From Rahnella bonaserana (GTDB taxonomy: Bacteria > Pseudomonadota > Gammaproteobacteria > Enterobacterales > Enterobacteriaceae): a stretch of 45,545 nt of DNA. Where the stretch lies: contig NZ_JAFMOW010000043.1 in assembly GCF_019049675.1 (NCBI RefSeq), forward strand, positions 1 to 45,545, in the 5' to 3' direction. Under the pieces are notes generated by a model. That model searched no databases. It saw nothing but the letters and a program-made list of their open reading frames with translations, and was not told where the DNA came from. Each line of letters starts with the position of its first letter. Within the stretch, counting starts at the first letter, position 1. This document shows positions 17,075-26,113 of the stretch, in pieces. The translations under genes and the position numbers were made by a program.

Positions 17075-17376
17075 TTTTAAATTTCCTTTTTAAAAATCGT
17101 TGTGGTTTCTGATTAGCTTTCTGAACGAATTTAATTTTCTTTCGTGTTATATCATCTTATTGTTTTAAAAATAAGTTTCCTTAACTCTCCATATTCAACT
17201 TCATGTCATTAATATATTCAATTTTCATCTAAATTAATTTTATATATAAGTGAAATTAATATTAATTTCTGGGGGGAACGGGTTAAATGCTCTACTCTTA
17301 TAGGTTCTGTTAAATGATCCGAACCAAAACATCAAAGCAGGACAGCTTTGACGATGAACAACTTAAGAGGTGTGCC
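17075..17376. other. AT-rich divergent region between hcp and ABC transporter
   Basis: About 300 bp of very AT-rich sequence holding the divergent promoters of the orphan hcp and the ABC exporter. No strong palindrome or small gene was recognised. AT-richness of this kind often attracts the silencer H-NS, which would fit a T6SS-related gene; that is inference. Confidence 0.4.
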
Positions 17377-19224
17377 ATGCTGTTTCGCCGTTTCGAGCGA
17401 ATGATAGACATCTTCCGTGAGGCACCGGCTGCTGAGCCGCCGGATCAGGTTCTGCCTTTCTATCTTTATTATCTGCGCCAGGTCTGGCCGAGTTTTGCGA
17501 TTTTGCTGGTGGTGGGGCTGGTCTGTGCACTGATTGAAGTCTCGCTGTTCAGCTATCTCAGCCAGATTATCGATCTGACCAAAGATACCCCGCCGGGCAG
17601 TTTTTTCACCGACCATATGGGCGAGCTGTTGTGGATGGCGGCGGTGGCGATGATCCTGCGGCCGGTGTTTATCGGGCTGCATGATTTGCTGGTTCACCAG
17701 ACTATCAGCCCCGGTATGACCAGCATGATCCGCTGGCAGAATCATAAGTATGTCCTCAAACAAAGCCTGAACTTTTTCCAGAGCGATTTTGCCGGACGCA
17801 TTGCCCAGCGCATTATGCAGACCGGTAACTCGCTGCGCGATTCTGCGGTACAGGCGGTGGATGCCATCTGGCATGTGGTGATTTACGCCGCCAGTGCGCT
17901 GTTCCTGTTTGCCGAAGCTGACTGGCGGCTGATGATCCCGCTGATTATCTGGATAGTCGGCTATGGCGTCTGTTTGCGTTATTTCGTGCCGCGCGTGAAA
18001 CAACGTTCGGTGCAGTCGTCGGAAGCGCGCTCGAAACTAATGGGCTGCATTGTTGACGGGTACACCAATATCACCACGCTGAAACTGTTCGCGCATACCG
18101 ATCTGGAACAGAAATACGCCCGCGAAGCCATTACCGAACAGACTGAGAAAACTCAGCTGGCGGGGCGTCTGGTCACCGGTATGGATGTATCGATTACCAC
18201 GCTGAATGGCTTGCTGATTGTCAGCACCACGGGTCTGGCGCTGTGGTTGTGGACACAGTCGCTGATAAGTGTCGGGGCCATCGCACTGGCGACCGGTCTG
18301 GTGATTCGTATCGTGAATATGTCTGGCTGGATTATGTGGGTGGTGAACGGTATTTTCGAGAACATCGGCATGGTTCAGGATGGCCTGCACACGATTGCGA
18401 AACCACTGAGTGTCACCGATAAACCGCAGGCGAAAGCGCTGAAAGTGGATCAGGGTGCGATCCACTTTGATCACATTCAGTTTAATTACGGCAAAGAGAA
18501 TTCCGGGAAAGGCGAAAGGGTGATCCCCAATCTGGATCTGGCGATCCGCCCCGGCGAAAAGATCGGCCTGATCGGGCCTTCCGGTGCGGGCAAATCCACG
18601 CTGGTGAACCTGCTGCTGCGCCTGTATGACATCGATGGTGGCCGCATTATGATTGACCAGCAGAATATCGCCGGGGTCACGCAGGAAAGCCTGCGCGCGC
18701 AAATCGGCATGATCACGCAGGACACCTCGCTGCTGCACCGTTCTATCCGCGATAACCTGCTTTACGGCAGGCCGGGAGCGACGGAAGAAGAGTTGCAGCT
18801 GGCGATCCGTCAGGCGCGGGCTGATGAATTCATTCCGCAGCTTTATGATTCGCTGGGCAGAACCGGGCTGGATGCGCACGTCGGTGAGCGCGGCGTCAAA
18901 CTCTCCGGCGGCCAGCGTCAGCGTATTGCGATTGCCCGCGTGTTACTGAAAAACGCGCCGATCCTGATCATGGACGAGGCCACGTCGGCGCTGGATTCCG
19001 AAGTGGAAGCGGCGATTCAGGAAAGTCTGGAGACGCTGATGGGCGGCAAAACGGTGATTGCCATTGCGCACCGCTTATCGACGATTGCCAAAATGGACCG
19101 TCTGGTGGTGCTGGAAAAAGGGCAGATTGTCGAGACGGGCAATCACGCCGAACTGCTGGCGCACGGCGGGCTTTATGCGCGCCTGTGGCAACATCAGACC
19201 GGCGGTTTTGTCGGCATGGATTAA
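17377..19224 (+). CDS. ABC exporter, fused permease and ATPase
   Basis: A 615-aa half-transporter of the MsbA/multidrug type, working as a homodimer in the inner membrane. About six membrane helices occupy residues 30-330, followed by the nucleotide-binding domain: Walker A GPSGAGKST (400-408), signature LSGGQ (509-513), Walker B ILIMDE (529-534) and the switch histidine in AIAHRLST. The substrate cannot be deduced. The frame is open to an ATG at 17314, but the ATG at 17377 is preceded by TAAGAGG at six bases and gives the usual family length. The gene converges on the FemAB-like gene with 9 bp between stop codons. Confidence 0.87.
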   Translation: MLFRRFERMIDIFREAPAAEPPDQVLPFYLYYLRQVWPSFAILLVVGLVCALIEVSLFSYLSQIIDLTKDTPPGSFFTDHMGELLWMAAVAMILRPVFIGLHDLLVHQTISPGMTSMIRWQNHKYVLKQSLNFFQSDFAGRIAQRIMQTGNSLRDSAVQAVDAIWHVVIYAASALFLFAEADWRLMIPLIIWIVGYGVCLRYFVPRVKQRSVQSSEARSKLMGCIVDGYTNITTLKLFAHTDLEQKYAREAITEQTEKTQLAGRLVTGMDVSITTLNGLLIVSTTGLALWLWTQSLISVGAIALATGLVIRIVNMSGWIMWVVNGIFENIGMVQDGLHTIAKPLSVTDKPQAKALKVDQGAIHFDHIQFNYGKENSGKGERVIPNLDLAIRPGEKIGLIGPSGAGKSTLVNLLLRLYDIDGGRIMIDQQNIAGVTQESLRAQIGMITQDTSLLHRSIRDNLLYGRPGATEEELQLAIRQARADEFIPQLYDSLGRTGLDAHVGERGVKLSGGQRQRIAIARVLLKNAPILIMDEATSALDSEVEAAIQESLETLMGGKTVIAIAHRLSTIAKMDRLVVLEKGQIVETGNHAELLAHGGLYARLWQHQTGGFVGMD

Positions 19225-19233
19225 GGCCGGAAC

Positions 19234-20361
19234 TTAAACGACATCGTGCCGGTAGGGCAGCACTTTGCGGGCTTCGTCCGCCCAGCGCTGCACGCCGGCA
19301 CGTTCTTCGACTAAAAAATCTTCCACGGCATCGCGTAAACCCGGATGACGTAAATAGTGCCACGAGTCGGTGATCACCGGCTCAAAGCCGCGCAGCAGTT
19401 TGTGTTCTCCCTGTGCGCCTGCATCAAACCGTTTAAGGCCGCTGGCAATCGCGTATTCCATCCCCTGATAGAAACAGGTTTCGAAATGCAGTCGGTCGAA
19501 CTCTGCCAGACATCCCCAGTAACGGCCATAAAAGGTATCACCGCTGATTAAGCTGAACGCCATCGCCACGTCGCGACTGTTTTGTTGCGCGAACACCACG
19601 CGGATCGCCTCCGGCATTCTTTCCGCCAGCAGGCTGAAGAATGCGCGGGTCAGATACGGCGACTGGCCGCGGATATGATAAGTGTTGCTGTAGCAGGCAT
19701 AGACGAAATCCCATTGCGCTTCAGTGACCTGTGCGCCTTCCAGCCAGACAAAATCAATCCCCTGAGCGGCCACCTGTTCGCGCTCTTTGCGAAACTGTTT
19801 GCGCTTGCGCGACGTGAGCGCGTTGAGGTAATCCTGAAAATCGCGATAACCCCGGTTTTGCCAGTGATACTGCAACCCCTGCCGGTGCTGCCATACGGGT
19901 TCTGCTCCGATCAGCCGGTTAGCGCGTTCGTCGGTAAAATTGATGTGCGCGCTGGTCAGACCGTTTTCCTGCAAATAATCCGGTAGCGCCTGCAACAAAC
20001 TGACTGCCGCCGGTTCATCGCCCAGCAATCGTGCGCCGGTCACCGGGCTGAACGGCACCGCGCCGAGCCATTTCGGGTAATAGGCAATACCGGAACGCTG
20101 ACAGGCATCTGCCCAGCCCTGATCAAACACGTATTCGCCATAAGAATGGCGTTTGCGGTAGCCGGGAATGGCGGCAAGGATTTTGCCGTTTTCCTGCCAG
20201 GTCAGATGCTGCGGACGCCAGCCTGAACGGGGCCCCAGACTGCCGCTGTCTTCCAGTGCCGATAAAAATGCATAGCTGAGGAACGGCTGTTGCGCAGGCA
20301 CCAGCGCATCCCACTGTGCAGCAGGACAATCGGCCAGACGGTCTAACGTGATAACAGGCAT
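19234..20361 (-). CDS. FemAB-like GNAT acyltransferase (peptidogalycan biosynthesis/recognition family)
   Basis: A 375-aa protein of the PF04339-type family with tandem GNAT-like domains. Conserved stretches include ALTSRKRKQFRKERE, FYACYSNTYHIRG-like and GLKRFDAGAQGEHKLLRGF. These proteins are related to FemAB aminoacyltransferases, but their substrate in Gram-negative bacteria is unknown. The ATG at 20361 was chosen; a TTG sits directly in front of it. The gene is monocistronic and minus-strand, separated from the carbonic anhydrase gene by a hairpin at 20475-20507. Confidence 0.8.
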   Translation of the reverse strand: MPVITLDRLADCPAAQWDALVPAQQPFLSYAFLSALEDSGSLGPRSGWRPQHLTWQENGKILAAIPGYRKRHSYGEYVFDQGWADACQRSGIAYYPKWLGAVPFSPVTGARLLGDEPAAVSLLQALPDYLQENGLTSAHINFTDERANRLIGAEPVWQHRQGLQYHWQNRGYRDFQDYLNALTSRKRKQFRKEREQVAAQGIDFVWLEGAQVTEAQWDFVYACYSNTYHIRGQSPYLTRAFFSLLAERMPEAIRVVFAQQNSRDVAMAFSLISGDTFYGRYWGCLAEFDRLHFETCFYQGMEYAIASGLKRFDAGAQGEHKLLRGFEPVITDSWHYLRHPGLRDAVEDFLVEERAGVQRWADEARKVLPYRHDVV

Positions 20362-20474
20362 CAATTATTCTCGCTGTGGCGTAAAAGAGAAATCGGTTTA
20401 CTGTCGTTCAGGCAGGGGGATATTACGGCAGAGGTTAAGGTAACAATATAATAAGACTTAAGTCGCTGATTTAT

Positions 20475-20507
20475 CATCCGGAACATTATTTAAAAATGTT
20501 CCGGATG
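20475..20507 (-). terminator. probable terminator of the carbonic anhydrase gene
   Basis: CATCCGGAACATT and AATGTTCCGGATG form a perfect 13-bp stem with a 7-base loop, 18 bp beyond the carbonic anhydrase stop. The T-rich tail is better on the plus strand, so it may act in both directions. Confidence 0.65.
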
Positions 20508-20524
20508 TTTTATTTAACGGGCAA

Positions 20525-21160
20525 TTAACTGGCGCGAACTTCCGGGTTATCTGACAGCGAAATAAAGGATGCGCTTTTCGCATCAAAGGCTTCGATACAA
20601 CCCGATTCAATATCATACACCCAGCCGTGCAGGGTGATTTCCCCTTTCGCCAGCGCGACCGCGACGCAAGGATGCGTGCGCAGGTTACTCAGCTGAGCCA
20701 CGACGTTCTGATGCACCATACCGTTGACGCGTGCCTCAGGGTTTTCGTGTTCGACGGATTCATTGATGGCTTTCGCGGCATCGGAATAACGCAGCCAGTG
20801 CGCAACCGCCGGCATGTGATCGAGACAGGTGCAGTTAGCGATGGCGCTCATTGCGCCGCAGTTTGAGTGCCCGCAGATGACGATATCTTTCACGCCCAGT
20901 GCTTTGACCGCGTACTCGACCGTCGCGGAAACGCCGCCAGGCTCCGGTCCGAAGGGTGGCACAATATTTCCGGCATTACGGATAACAAACAGTTCACCCG
21001 GTTCACGCTGCGTGACTAATTCCGGCACTAACCGGCTGTCAGAACAGGAGATAAACAGGGTCTTGGGATTTTGGTTTAACGCGAGTTCTTTGAATAACTT
21101 AGAGCGTTGCGGAAACGCCTCTTTCTGGAATCTGAGAAAACCTTCAATTACGTCTTTCAT
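20525..21160 (-). CDS. beta-class carbonic anhydrase, CynT type
   Basis: A 211-aa enzyme catalysing reversible hydration of CO2 to bicarbonate. The zinc ligands are Cys39, His98 and Cys101, with Asp41 and Arg43 forming the conserved dyad ([20 protein letters not shown]). Similarity to E. coli CynT is very high over the whole length ([36 protein letters not shown]). No cyanase gene cynS is adjacent, so a link to cyanate metabolism is not supported here; it may serve general bicarbonate supply. The gene is monocistronic with a terminator hairpin downstream. Confidence 0.92.
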   Translation of the reverse strand: MKDVIEGFLRFQKEAFPQRSKLFKELALNQNPKTLFISCSDSRLVPELVTQREPGELFVIRNAGNIVPPFGPEPGGVSATVEYAVKALGVKDIVICGHSNCGAMSAIANCTCLDHMPAVAHWLRYSDAAKAINESVEHENPEARVNGMVHQNVVAQLSNLRTHPCVAVALAKGEITLHGWVYDIESGCIEAFDAKSASFISLSDNPEVRAS

Positions 21161-21380
21161 AGGGGAATTCCATGTATTTCAATGCCAGTGAGTCTGCCAC
21201 GAAAAAAAAAGCAGATCAATCAGACACAATATCAACACTATTTACAGGGAAATAAACGGAAGCAAAATAATATAATTTACCGGCGATAAGCATTTCACAT
21301 TCTGTTTTTTTAATGCCATACCTTTATCTCAGCATTATCCATCCCCATATTTCCTCTATACCCTGAGTGAAGGAGTCTGT

Positions 21381-21926
21381 ATGACAATCGAATACGCTAT
21401 TTTCGGTGGCGGCTGTTTCTGGTGTACAGAAGCGGTGTTTAAAGACGTTATCGGCGTGGAATCGGTGGAAAGTGTGTACACCGGCGGGCGTCGTCCGAAT
21501 CCGAATTACGAACAGGTTTGTACCGGCACAACCGGTCATGCGGAAGCCATCCGAGTCGGTTTCGATCCGGAAAAACTGACCTACGGCGATTTGCTGGATA
21601 TCCACTTTGTCACGCACGATCCGACCCAGCTTAACCGCCAGGGTAACGACGTCGGTACACAATACCGTTCGGCGATTTTCCCGGCGAATGAGCAGCAAAA
21701 AGTAGAGGCCGAAGCGGCAATTCTGCGCGCGCAGCACGACCACAGTGATCCGATTGTCACCAGCATTGAGCCGCTCGGCGAAGTGTACGTGGCCGAAGGT
21801 TATCATCAGAATTACTGGGACGGCGCCGGACAGCAGAACCGTTATTGCATGGCGGTGATCCCACCGAAACTGCAAAAGTTGCGCAAGAGCTTTGCGCAGC
21901 GCACGAAATCTTTGCAGCAGTCATAA
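21381..21926 (+). CDS. msrA: peptide-methionine (S)-S-oxide reductase
   Basis: A 181-aa repair enzyme that reduces methionine (S)-sulfoxide in proteins. The active-site signature GGCFWC is at residues 10-15 with nucleophilic Cys12; Cys15 lies in the same motif. The characteristic GYHQNYW-like block (EGYHQNYWDGAGQQNRYC) near the C-terminus carries the likely resolving cysteine. It is shorter than the 212-aa E. coli MsrA at the N-terminus, as in the compact MsrA subgroup. A good ribosome binding site (GAAGGAG) precedes the ATG. It converges on the EamA transporter gene. Confidence 0.92.
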   Translation: MTIEYAIFGGGCFWCTEAVFKDVIGVESVESVYTGGRRPNPNYEQVCTGTTGHAEAIRVGFDPEKLTYGDLLDIHFVTHDPTQLNRQGNDVGTQYRSAIFPANEQQKVEAEAAILRAQHDHSDPIVTSIEPLGEVYVAEGYHQNYWDGAGQQNRYCMAVIPPKLQKLRKSFAQRTKSLQQS

Positions 21927-21958
21927 CGGCGGGTTGCGAAGTTGAGGTGTGAAGGCTT

Positions 21959-22912
21959 TCAGTTATTACGCACAGGGATGCCTGCATTTTTCGGCCCGCG
22001 GTAACGCAGATAGAGATTGTTGAGGATCAGGGCAGAACCGGTGATGCAGGCACCCGCGATTTCAGGTGCGCTGGGCTTGATGCCGGTCATGGCTGAAATA
22101 GAGAAGGCGGTGATCGGGACAATATCCATAAACAGCACCCCGTTAAGTGGCGTCAGGATTTTATTGCCAATATTCCAGCACAGGATGCCGATAAAACTGG
22201 CCACGAAGGCGGTGTAAAAGACATGTGGGATCACATACACGAAGTCGCTGACGGCGGGTACTGCTACCAGTCCACTGATATACAACAGGGCGTTTAACAC
22301 CAGTACGCTGGTCATCCCGAGAACGCTGGTTAATGCAGTGTATTTAAGCGGTGACCAGGTCGGGAAAAACGACGCGCCCACGGTGTAAAAAACCCAGCAA
22401 AGTGCGCCGAAAATAATCAGAGCGTTGGCTTTGTAGCTGGAGGGAGAATCAAACAGGCTGGCATAATGTCCTTTGGTGATCACCGTCATGACCCCGAAGA
22501 AAGACATCATAATCAGACCAACAGAGACGGCGGGCGGGACGATTTTGCGCAATACGCCGTTGACCAGAATACCCAGCATCGGCATGGTGGCCATCATAAT
22601 CGACGTGGTTAACGCGCCATTTGGCCCGGCCATTTGCTGACCCCGAAAGACAAAAAAGCCAAAGCCGACAAAGGCCGCTGATCCTAATAACCACGCCAGA
22701 CCGGCGCGTTCACCTTTCAGGTTCAGCCCCTGCTTTCCTTCGCGTAATCTCAGCGCGATCACTAACGCGATAGCGGCGAAGCCATAGCGCAGGGTGGTAA
22801 AGGTATAAGGGTCAAGATGTCTCAGCGCGCTGGTCATCATCGGGAACGTCGCGCCCCATGAAAGGGTTGCTATCAGGCAGCAGATAACGCCCGCAGAGTA
22901 AGAATTTTTCAT
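21959..22912 (-). CDS. EamA-family (DMT superfamily) transporter
   Basis: A 317-aa inner-membrane protein with about ten helices arranged as two EamA repeats (roughly 8-140 and 165-300). The first repeat has the typical opening ATLSWGATFPMMTSAL and TTLRYGFAAIALV. DMT proteins of this group export metabolites or amino acids; the substrate here is unknown. It lies 98 bp downstream of the small tautomerase gene on the same strand, and both face away from a LysR regulator, suggesting a regulated unit. Confidence 0.85.
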   Translation of the reverse strand: MKNSYSAGVICCLIATLSWGATFPMMTSALRHLDPYTFTTLRYGFAAIALVIALRLREGKQGLNLKGERAGLAWLLGSAAFVGFGFFVFRGQQMAGPNGALTTSIMMATMPMLGILVNGVLRKIVPPAVSVGLIMMSFFGVMTVITKGHYASLFDSPSSYKANALIIFGALCWVFYTVGASFFPTWSPLKYTALTSVLGMTSVLVLNALLYISGLVAVPAVSDFVYVIPHVFYTAFVASFIGILCWNIGNKILTPLNGVLFMDIVPITAFSISAMTGIKPSAPEIAGACITGSALILNNLYLRYRGPKNAGIPVRNN

Positions 22913-23010
22913 TTCTTTGTTTCCCGGTTAGGTAGTAATCATATTGAAATCATTCAGTAATCCGGCCCATGGATCATGTGCCGGGTAGTCAGTCTTCTTT
23001 CGCTTGAGAA

Positions 23011-23193
23011 TTATTCTCCCAGCAGTTTTCCGCCTTTTGCCCAATTCGTTTTTGGGACTTCAGTAATCACGACATCAAGGCTTTCGGGCTTACAGTTGAG
23101 GGTTTCTACCGCTACGCGGGTGACTTCCCGGGCGAAATTGCTTTTTTGTTCAGGCGTACGGCCCGGCACCAGTTCTAAACGGATAATTGGCAT
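23011..23193 (-). CDS. 4-oxalocrotonate tautomerase family protein
   Basis: A 60-aa protein, typical size for the family. The catalytic amino-terminal proline is present as Pro2 (MPIIRLELVPGRTPEQK), and the strand DVVITEVPKTNWAKGG is the usual second half. Such enzymes form hexamers or dimers and catalyse keto-enol tautomerisation or dehalogenation. The physiological substrate is unknown. It is divergent from a LysR gene, which is the likely regulator. Confidence 0.88.
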   Translation of the reverse strand: MPIIRLELVPGRTPEQKSNFAREVTRVAVETLNCKPESLDVVITEVPKTNWAKGGKLLGE

Positions 23194-23243
23194 GATAGAT
23201 CCTTATTTTCCAGCCCCCCGGTTGAGGAGCTAAGGCTGATTTT

Positions 23244-23278
23244 ACTTAAGCGCTTTAAATGATAAATATGTGTTAAGT
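23244..23278. promoter_or_regulatory. inverted repeats in the LysR/tautomerase divergent promoter
   Basis: ACTTAA (23244-23249) and TTAAGT (23273-23278) are inverted copies, with an additional AAGCGCTT palindrome at 23248-23255. This region of about 115 bp separates two divergent genes and is a plausible LysR binding region. The assignment rests on symmetry and position only. Confidence 0.4.
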
Positions 23279-23309
23279 TGAATGAATTGAAACCTGCAGG
23301 TTGTTAATC

Positions 23310-24218
23310 ATGAGCAAACTGTCCGGAATGGAAATGTTCGTCAGAGTGGTGGAATGTGGCAGTTTTACGGCGGCAGCAGTGGCCAGCGGCGTTTCACCAA
23401 CGATGGTGGGTAAGCAGATCCGCGAGATTGAGCAGCGGCTCGGTGCGCGCTTATTGCACCGCACGACACGCCGTCAGCAACTGACGGAAGTCGGTCAGCT
23501 CTATTTTGACCGCTGTCGCCGGGTGCTGTCGGAAGTGGAACTGGCGGAAAGCAGTGCCATGGAATTGCAGGCTGCGCCGAAAGGACTGGTGAGAATGATT
23601 GCCCCGGTCAGTTTCGGGTGTCAGTGTCTGGTGCCTGAGCTGAGCGCGTATATGGCATTGCATCCCGAAGTGGACGTAATGTTGAATCTGGATAACCGGG
23701 TGCCCAGTCTCAATAATGATAATTACGAATTAGGCATTCAGATCGGAGAAGTGCGTGAACCCGGTGTGGTCGCACGCCCGTTACGCCCATATCGCCGGAT
23801 ACTGGCCGCTTCGCCGGACTATATCCGGCAGCATGGGATGCCGGAACATCCCGAACAGCTCGGAAATTACAGCTGTCTGGGGCTGTCTTACTGGCTGCAT
23901 CAGGACCGCTGGGATCTGACCGGCCCGGAGGGCGAGACGTTTAAGGCCTTTATCGGTGGACGCTTTATGTCTAATCAGGGCAACGCGCTGAGGATTGCCG
24001 CACTCAGCGGCTGCGGTATTGTCCTGCAACCCGATTATGTGTTGATGGACGATATTGCTGAGGGCCGTCTGGTGCCGGTATTGCCACAGTGGTCGTATAA
24101 ACCGACACCGTTGTACCTGATTTATCATCAGGACAGTCGCCCCTCTGCCAAGTTACGCAGCGTGATTGATTTCCTTATCGCGCGGCTGGGTGAAAACAGT
24201 CAGGCCTTATCGCAATAA
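23310..24218 (+). CDS. LysR-family transcriptional regulator (tautomerase/EamA cluster)
   Basis: A 302-aa regulator with an N-terminal winged helix-turn-helix (residues 1-60: MEMFVRVVECGSFTAAA then LGARLLHRTTRRQQLTEVG) and a periplasmic-binding-like effector domain (about 90-295) of the CrgA/DsdC-like subgroup. The ATG at 23310 was preferred over a TTG at 23301; GCAGG lies upstream. It is divergent from the tautomerase and EamA genes, its most likely targets. A bidirectional terminator follows directly. Confidence 0.88.
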   Translation: MSKLSGMEMFVRVVECGSFTAAAVASGVSPTMVGKQIREIEQRLGARLLHRTTRRQQLTEVGQLYFDRCRRVLSEVELAESSAMELQAAPKGLVRMIAPVSFGCQCLVPELSAYMALHPEVDVMLNLDNRVPSLNNDNYELGIQIGEVREPGVVARPLRPYRRILAASPDYIRQHGMPEHPEQLGNYSCLGLSYWLHQDRWDLTGPEGETFKAFIGGRFMSNQGNALRIAALSGCGIVLQPDYVLMDDIAEGRLVPVLPQWSYKPTPLYLIYHQDSRPSAKLRSVIDFLIARLGENSQALSQ

Positions 24219-24221
24219 AAC

Positions 24222-24249
24222 AAAAGCCAGAACCCTGGTTCTGGCTTTT
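24222..24249. terminator. bidirectional terminator between lysR and alpha/beta hydrolase
   Basis: AAAAGCCAGAAC pairs with GTTCTGGCTTTT around a 4-base loop. A-rich on one side and T-rich on the other, it can stop transcription of both converging genes. Confidence 0.88.
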
Positions 24250-24301
24250 AAGTGCCTCATATCCCGCAGCGGATCGCATCTGTACTTTACTGCGTCATAC
24301 C

Positions 24302-25123
24302 TTATTTCCCGGACAGAAACGCCAGTAAATCATCATTCAGCTGATCCTGATGCGTCACGGCGAAACCGTGCGGCGCGCCTTCGTAGACTTTCAGTTCTGC
24401 GCCCTTAATCATTTCTGCCGCCAGTTTACCCGTGGCTTCGAACGGCACTATCTGATCTGCGCTGCCGTGAATAACCAGCGTCGGCACAGTGATTTTAGCC
24501 ATATCCGGGCGGAAATCCGTTTCAGAAAAGGCCGTTACACAATCGACGGTGCCTTTCAGCGACGCCATCAGCGCGACGTTCAGCGTTTGCGTCATGACCC
24601 CGTCGGATACGGTCATGCCCTGATTTGTGCCGTAGAACGGTGTCGCGAAATCACTGATGAACTGCGCACGGTCTTTCAGCAAACCGGCTTTAATACCATC
24701 GAATACGGCTTTATCTACGCCCTGAGGATGATCGTCGGTTTTGATAAACAGCGGCGTGACCGCGCCGAGCAGCACCAGACCGGTGACACGATCTGTGCCG
24801 TAACGGCTGATATAGCGCGTAACGTCGCCGCCGCCCATCGAGAAGCCGACCAGCGTAACGTCGTGCAGGTCGAGGTGTTCAATCAGATCGTTGATATCAG
24901 AAGCGAACGTATCGTAGTTGTACCCTTCCCACGGCTGCTCTGAACGACCAAAACCCCGGCGGTCAAAAGCGATAGCGCGGTAACCGCGTTCGGCCAGGAA
25001 ATTCATCTGGCTGTCCCACATATCGGCGTCCAGCGGCCAGCCATGGCTGAACAACACCGGCTTACCTTTGCCCCAGTCTTTATAATAAATTTGAGTGCCG
25101 TCTTGTGTATTGAATGTGCTCAT
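24302..25123 (-). CDS. alpha/beta hydrolase, cofactor-free haloperoxidase type
   Basis: A 273-aa serine hydrolase of the non-heme chloroperoxidase/perhydrolase group. The oxyanion region SHGWPLDADMW (26-36), the nucleophile elbow GFSMGGG with Ser95, Asp223 (GSADQIVPF) and His252 (APHGF) form the catalytic triad. Such proteins act as esterases and can form peracids. The physiological substrate is not known. It is divergent from the isochorismatase-like gene across a 328-bp region with inverted GTTGTG-type repeats. Confidence 0.88.
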   Translation of the reverse strand: MSTFNTQDGTQIYYKDWGKGKPVLFSHGWPLDADMWDSQMNFLAERGYRAIAFDRRGFGRSEQPWEGYNYDTFASDINDLIEHLDLHDVTLVGFSMGGGDVTRYISRYGTDRVTGLVLLGAVTPLFIKTDDHPQGVDKAVFDGIKAGLLKDRAQFISDFATPFYGTNQGMTVSDGVMTQTLNVALMASLKGTVDCVTAFSETDFRPDMAKITVPTLVIHGSADQIVPFEATGKLAAEMIKGAELKVYEGAPHGFAVTHQDQLNDDLLAFLSGK

Positions 25124-25451
25124 TTTTATATTTCCTCAGCGGTTAATTTGCAGGTTTTAAACGGGTTGTGCGTTGTGTTGCAAACAACATTAGGCGCGGC
25201 AGACAAATATTGATAATGGGTTATTTTTGGCAAGTCGTTAAAAGATTTTGTTGTTGCTATCAGTCTGAAAATAAGGAGTTTTCACCACTGTTTATATAGG
25301 TCAGGGTCTGTCAAAAAAATCTGAACAAGTTGCCAAATTCTTTCCGCTATCCGCTTTTGAAGTCCTGTCCTATTGTTAATTCCAGCAGCACAACAACACA
25401 ACGTTAAATACAAACACACAACCCAACAATGCACTCTGAGAGGAAATGAAA
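25124..25451. promoter_or_regulatory. divergent promoter region with inverted GTTGTG/CACAAC repeats
   Basis: The region between two divergent hydrolase genes carries GGGTTGTG and CGTTGTGTTG at 25163-25180, and their inverted counterparts CAACACAACG (25394-25403) and CACAACCC (25417-25424) near the other gene. This places a matching motif pair in front of each gene, as expected for a shared regulator or an RNA feature in both leaders. Alternatively it is low-complexity sequence. Confidence 0.4.
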
Positions 25452-26093
25452 ATGTCTAAATTCGATCTGCTGGACCCACAGAATTCCACCCTGATTTTCA
25501 TCGACCATCAGCCACAAATGTCATTCGGCGTCGCCAATATCGATCGCCAGCAGCTTAAAAATAATACGGTCGCTCTGGCTAAAGCGGGCAAAGTTTTTAA
25601 CGTGCCGGTGATTTACACCTCGGTCGAAACGGAAAGCTTCAGCGGCTACATCTGGCCGGAATTGCTGGCGGTTCACCCTGATGTGAAGCCGATTGAACGC
25701 ACCTCGATGAATTCCTGGGAAGATGCGGCATTTGTGAAAGCGGTAGAAGCCACAGGCCGTAAAAAACTGATTATCTCTGCACTGTGGACCGAAGTGTGTC
25801 TGACGTTCCCGGCGCTGATGGCGTTGAAAGAAGGCTATGAAGTGTATGTGGTGACCGACACCTCAGGCGGCACCAGCGTTGATGCTCACGAACGTTCCAT
25901 TGACCGTATGGTGCAGGCCGGCGCGGTGCCGGTAACCTGGCAGCAGGTTCTGCTCGAATACCAGCGCGACTGGTCACGGAAAGAAACTTACGACGCGGTC
26001 ATGGAACTGGTGCGCGAGCACAGCGGTGCATACGGTATGGGCGTCGATTATGCCTACACCATGGTGCATAAAGCGCCACAGCGTAAAGGTTAA
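25452..26093 (+). CDS. isochorismatase-like (cysteine) hydrolase, YcaC type
   Basis: A 213-aa hydrolase of the isochorismatase-like superfamily. The conserved acid is Asp18 (IFIDHQ), and the catalytic cysteine is Cys116 in LWTEVCLTFPALMA, a close match to E. coli YcaC (VVTEVCVAFPALSA). YcaC itself has no established substrate; relatives hydrolyse amides and esters. Two ATGs six bases apart are possible. GAGAGGA is well spaced only for the second (25452), which was chosen. The gene converges on a LysR gene. Confidence 0.86.
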   Translation: MSKFDLLDPQNSTLIFIDHQPQMSFGVANIDRQQLKNNTVALAKAGKVFNVPVIYTSVETESFSGYIWPELLAVHPDVKPIERTSMNSWEDAAFVKAVEATGRKKLIISALWTEVCLTFPALMALKEGYEVYVVTDTSGGTSVDAHERSIDRMVQAGAVPVTWQQVLLEYQRDWSRKETYDAVMELVREHSGAYGMGVDYAYTMVHKAPQRKG

Positions 26094-26113
26094 TGCCTTA
26101 ATGTATAGCCCGG

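Noticed and set aside
18037-18879. 280-codon open frame antisense to the ABC exporter
   Set aside because: It lies entirely opposite the conserved permease/ATPase domains, with no ribosome binding site or recognisable motif.
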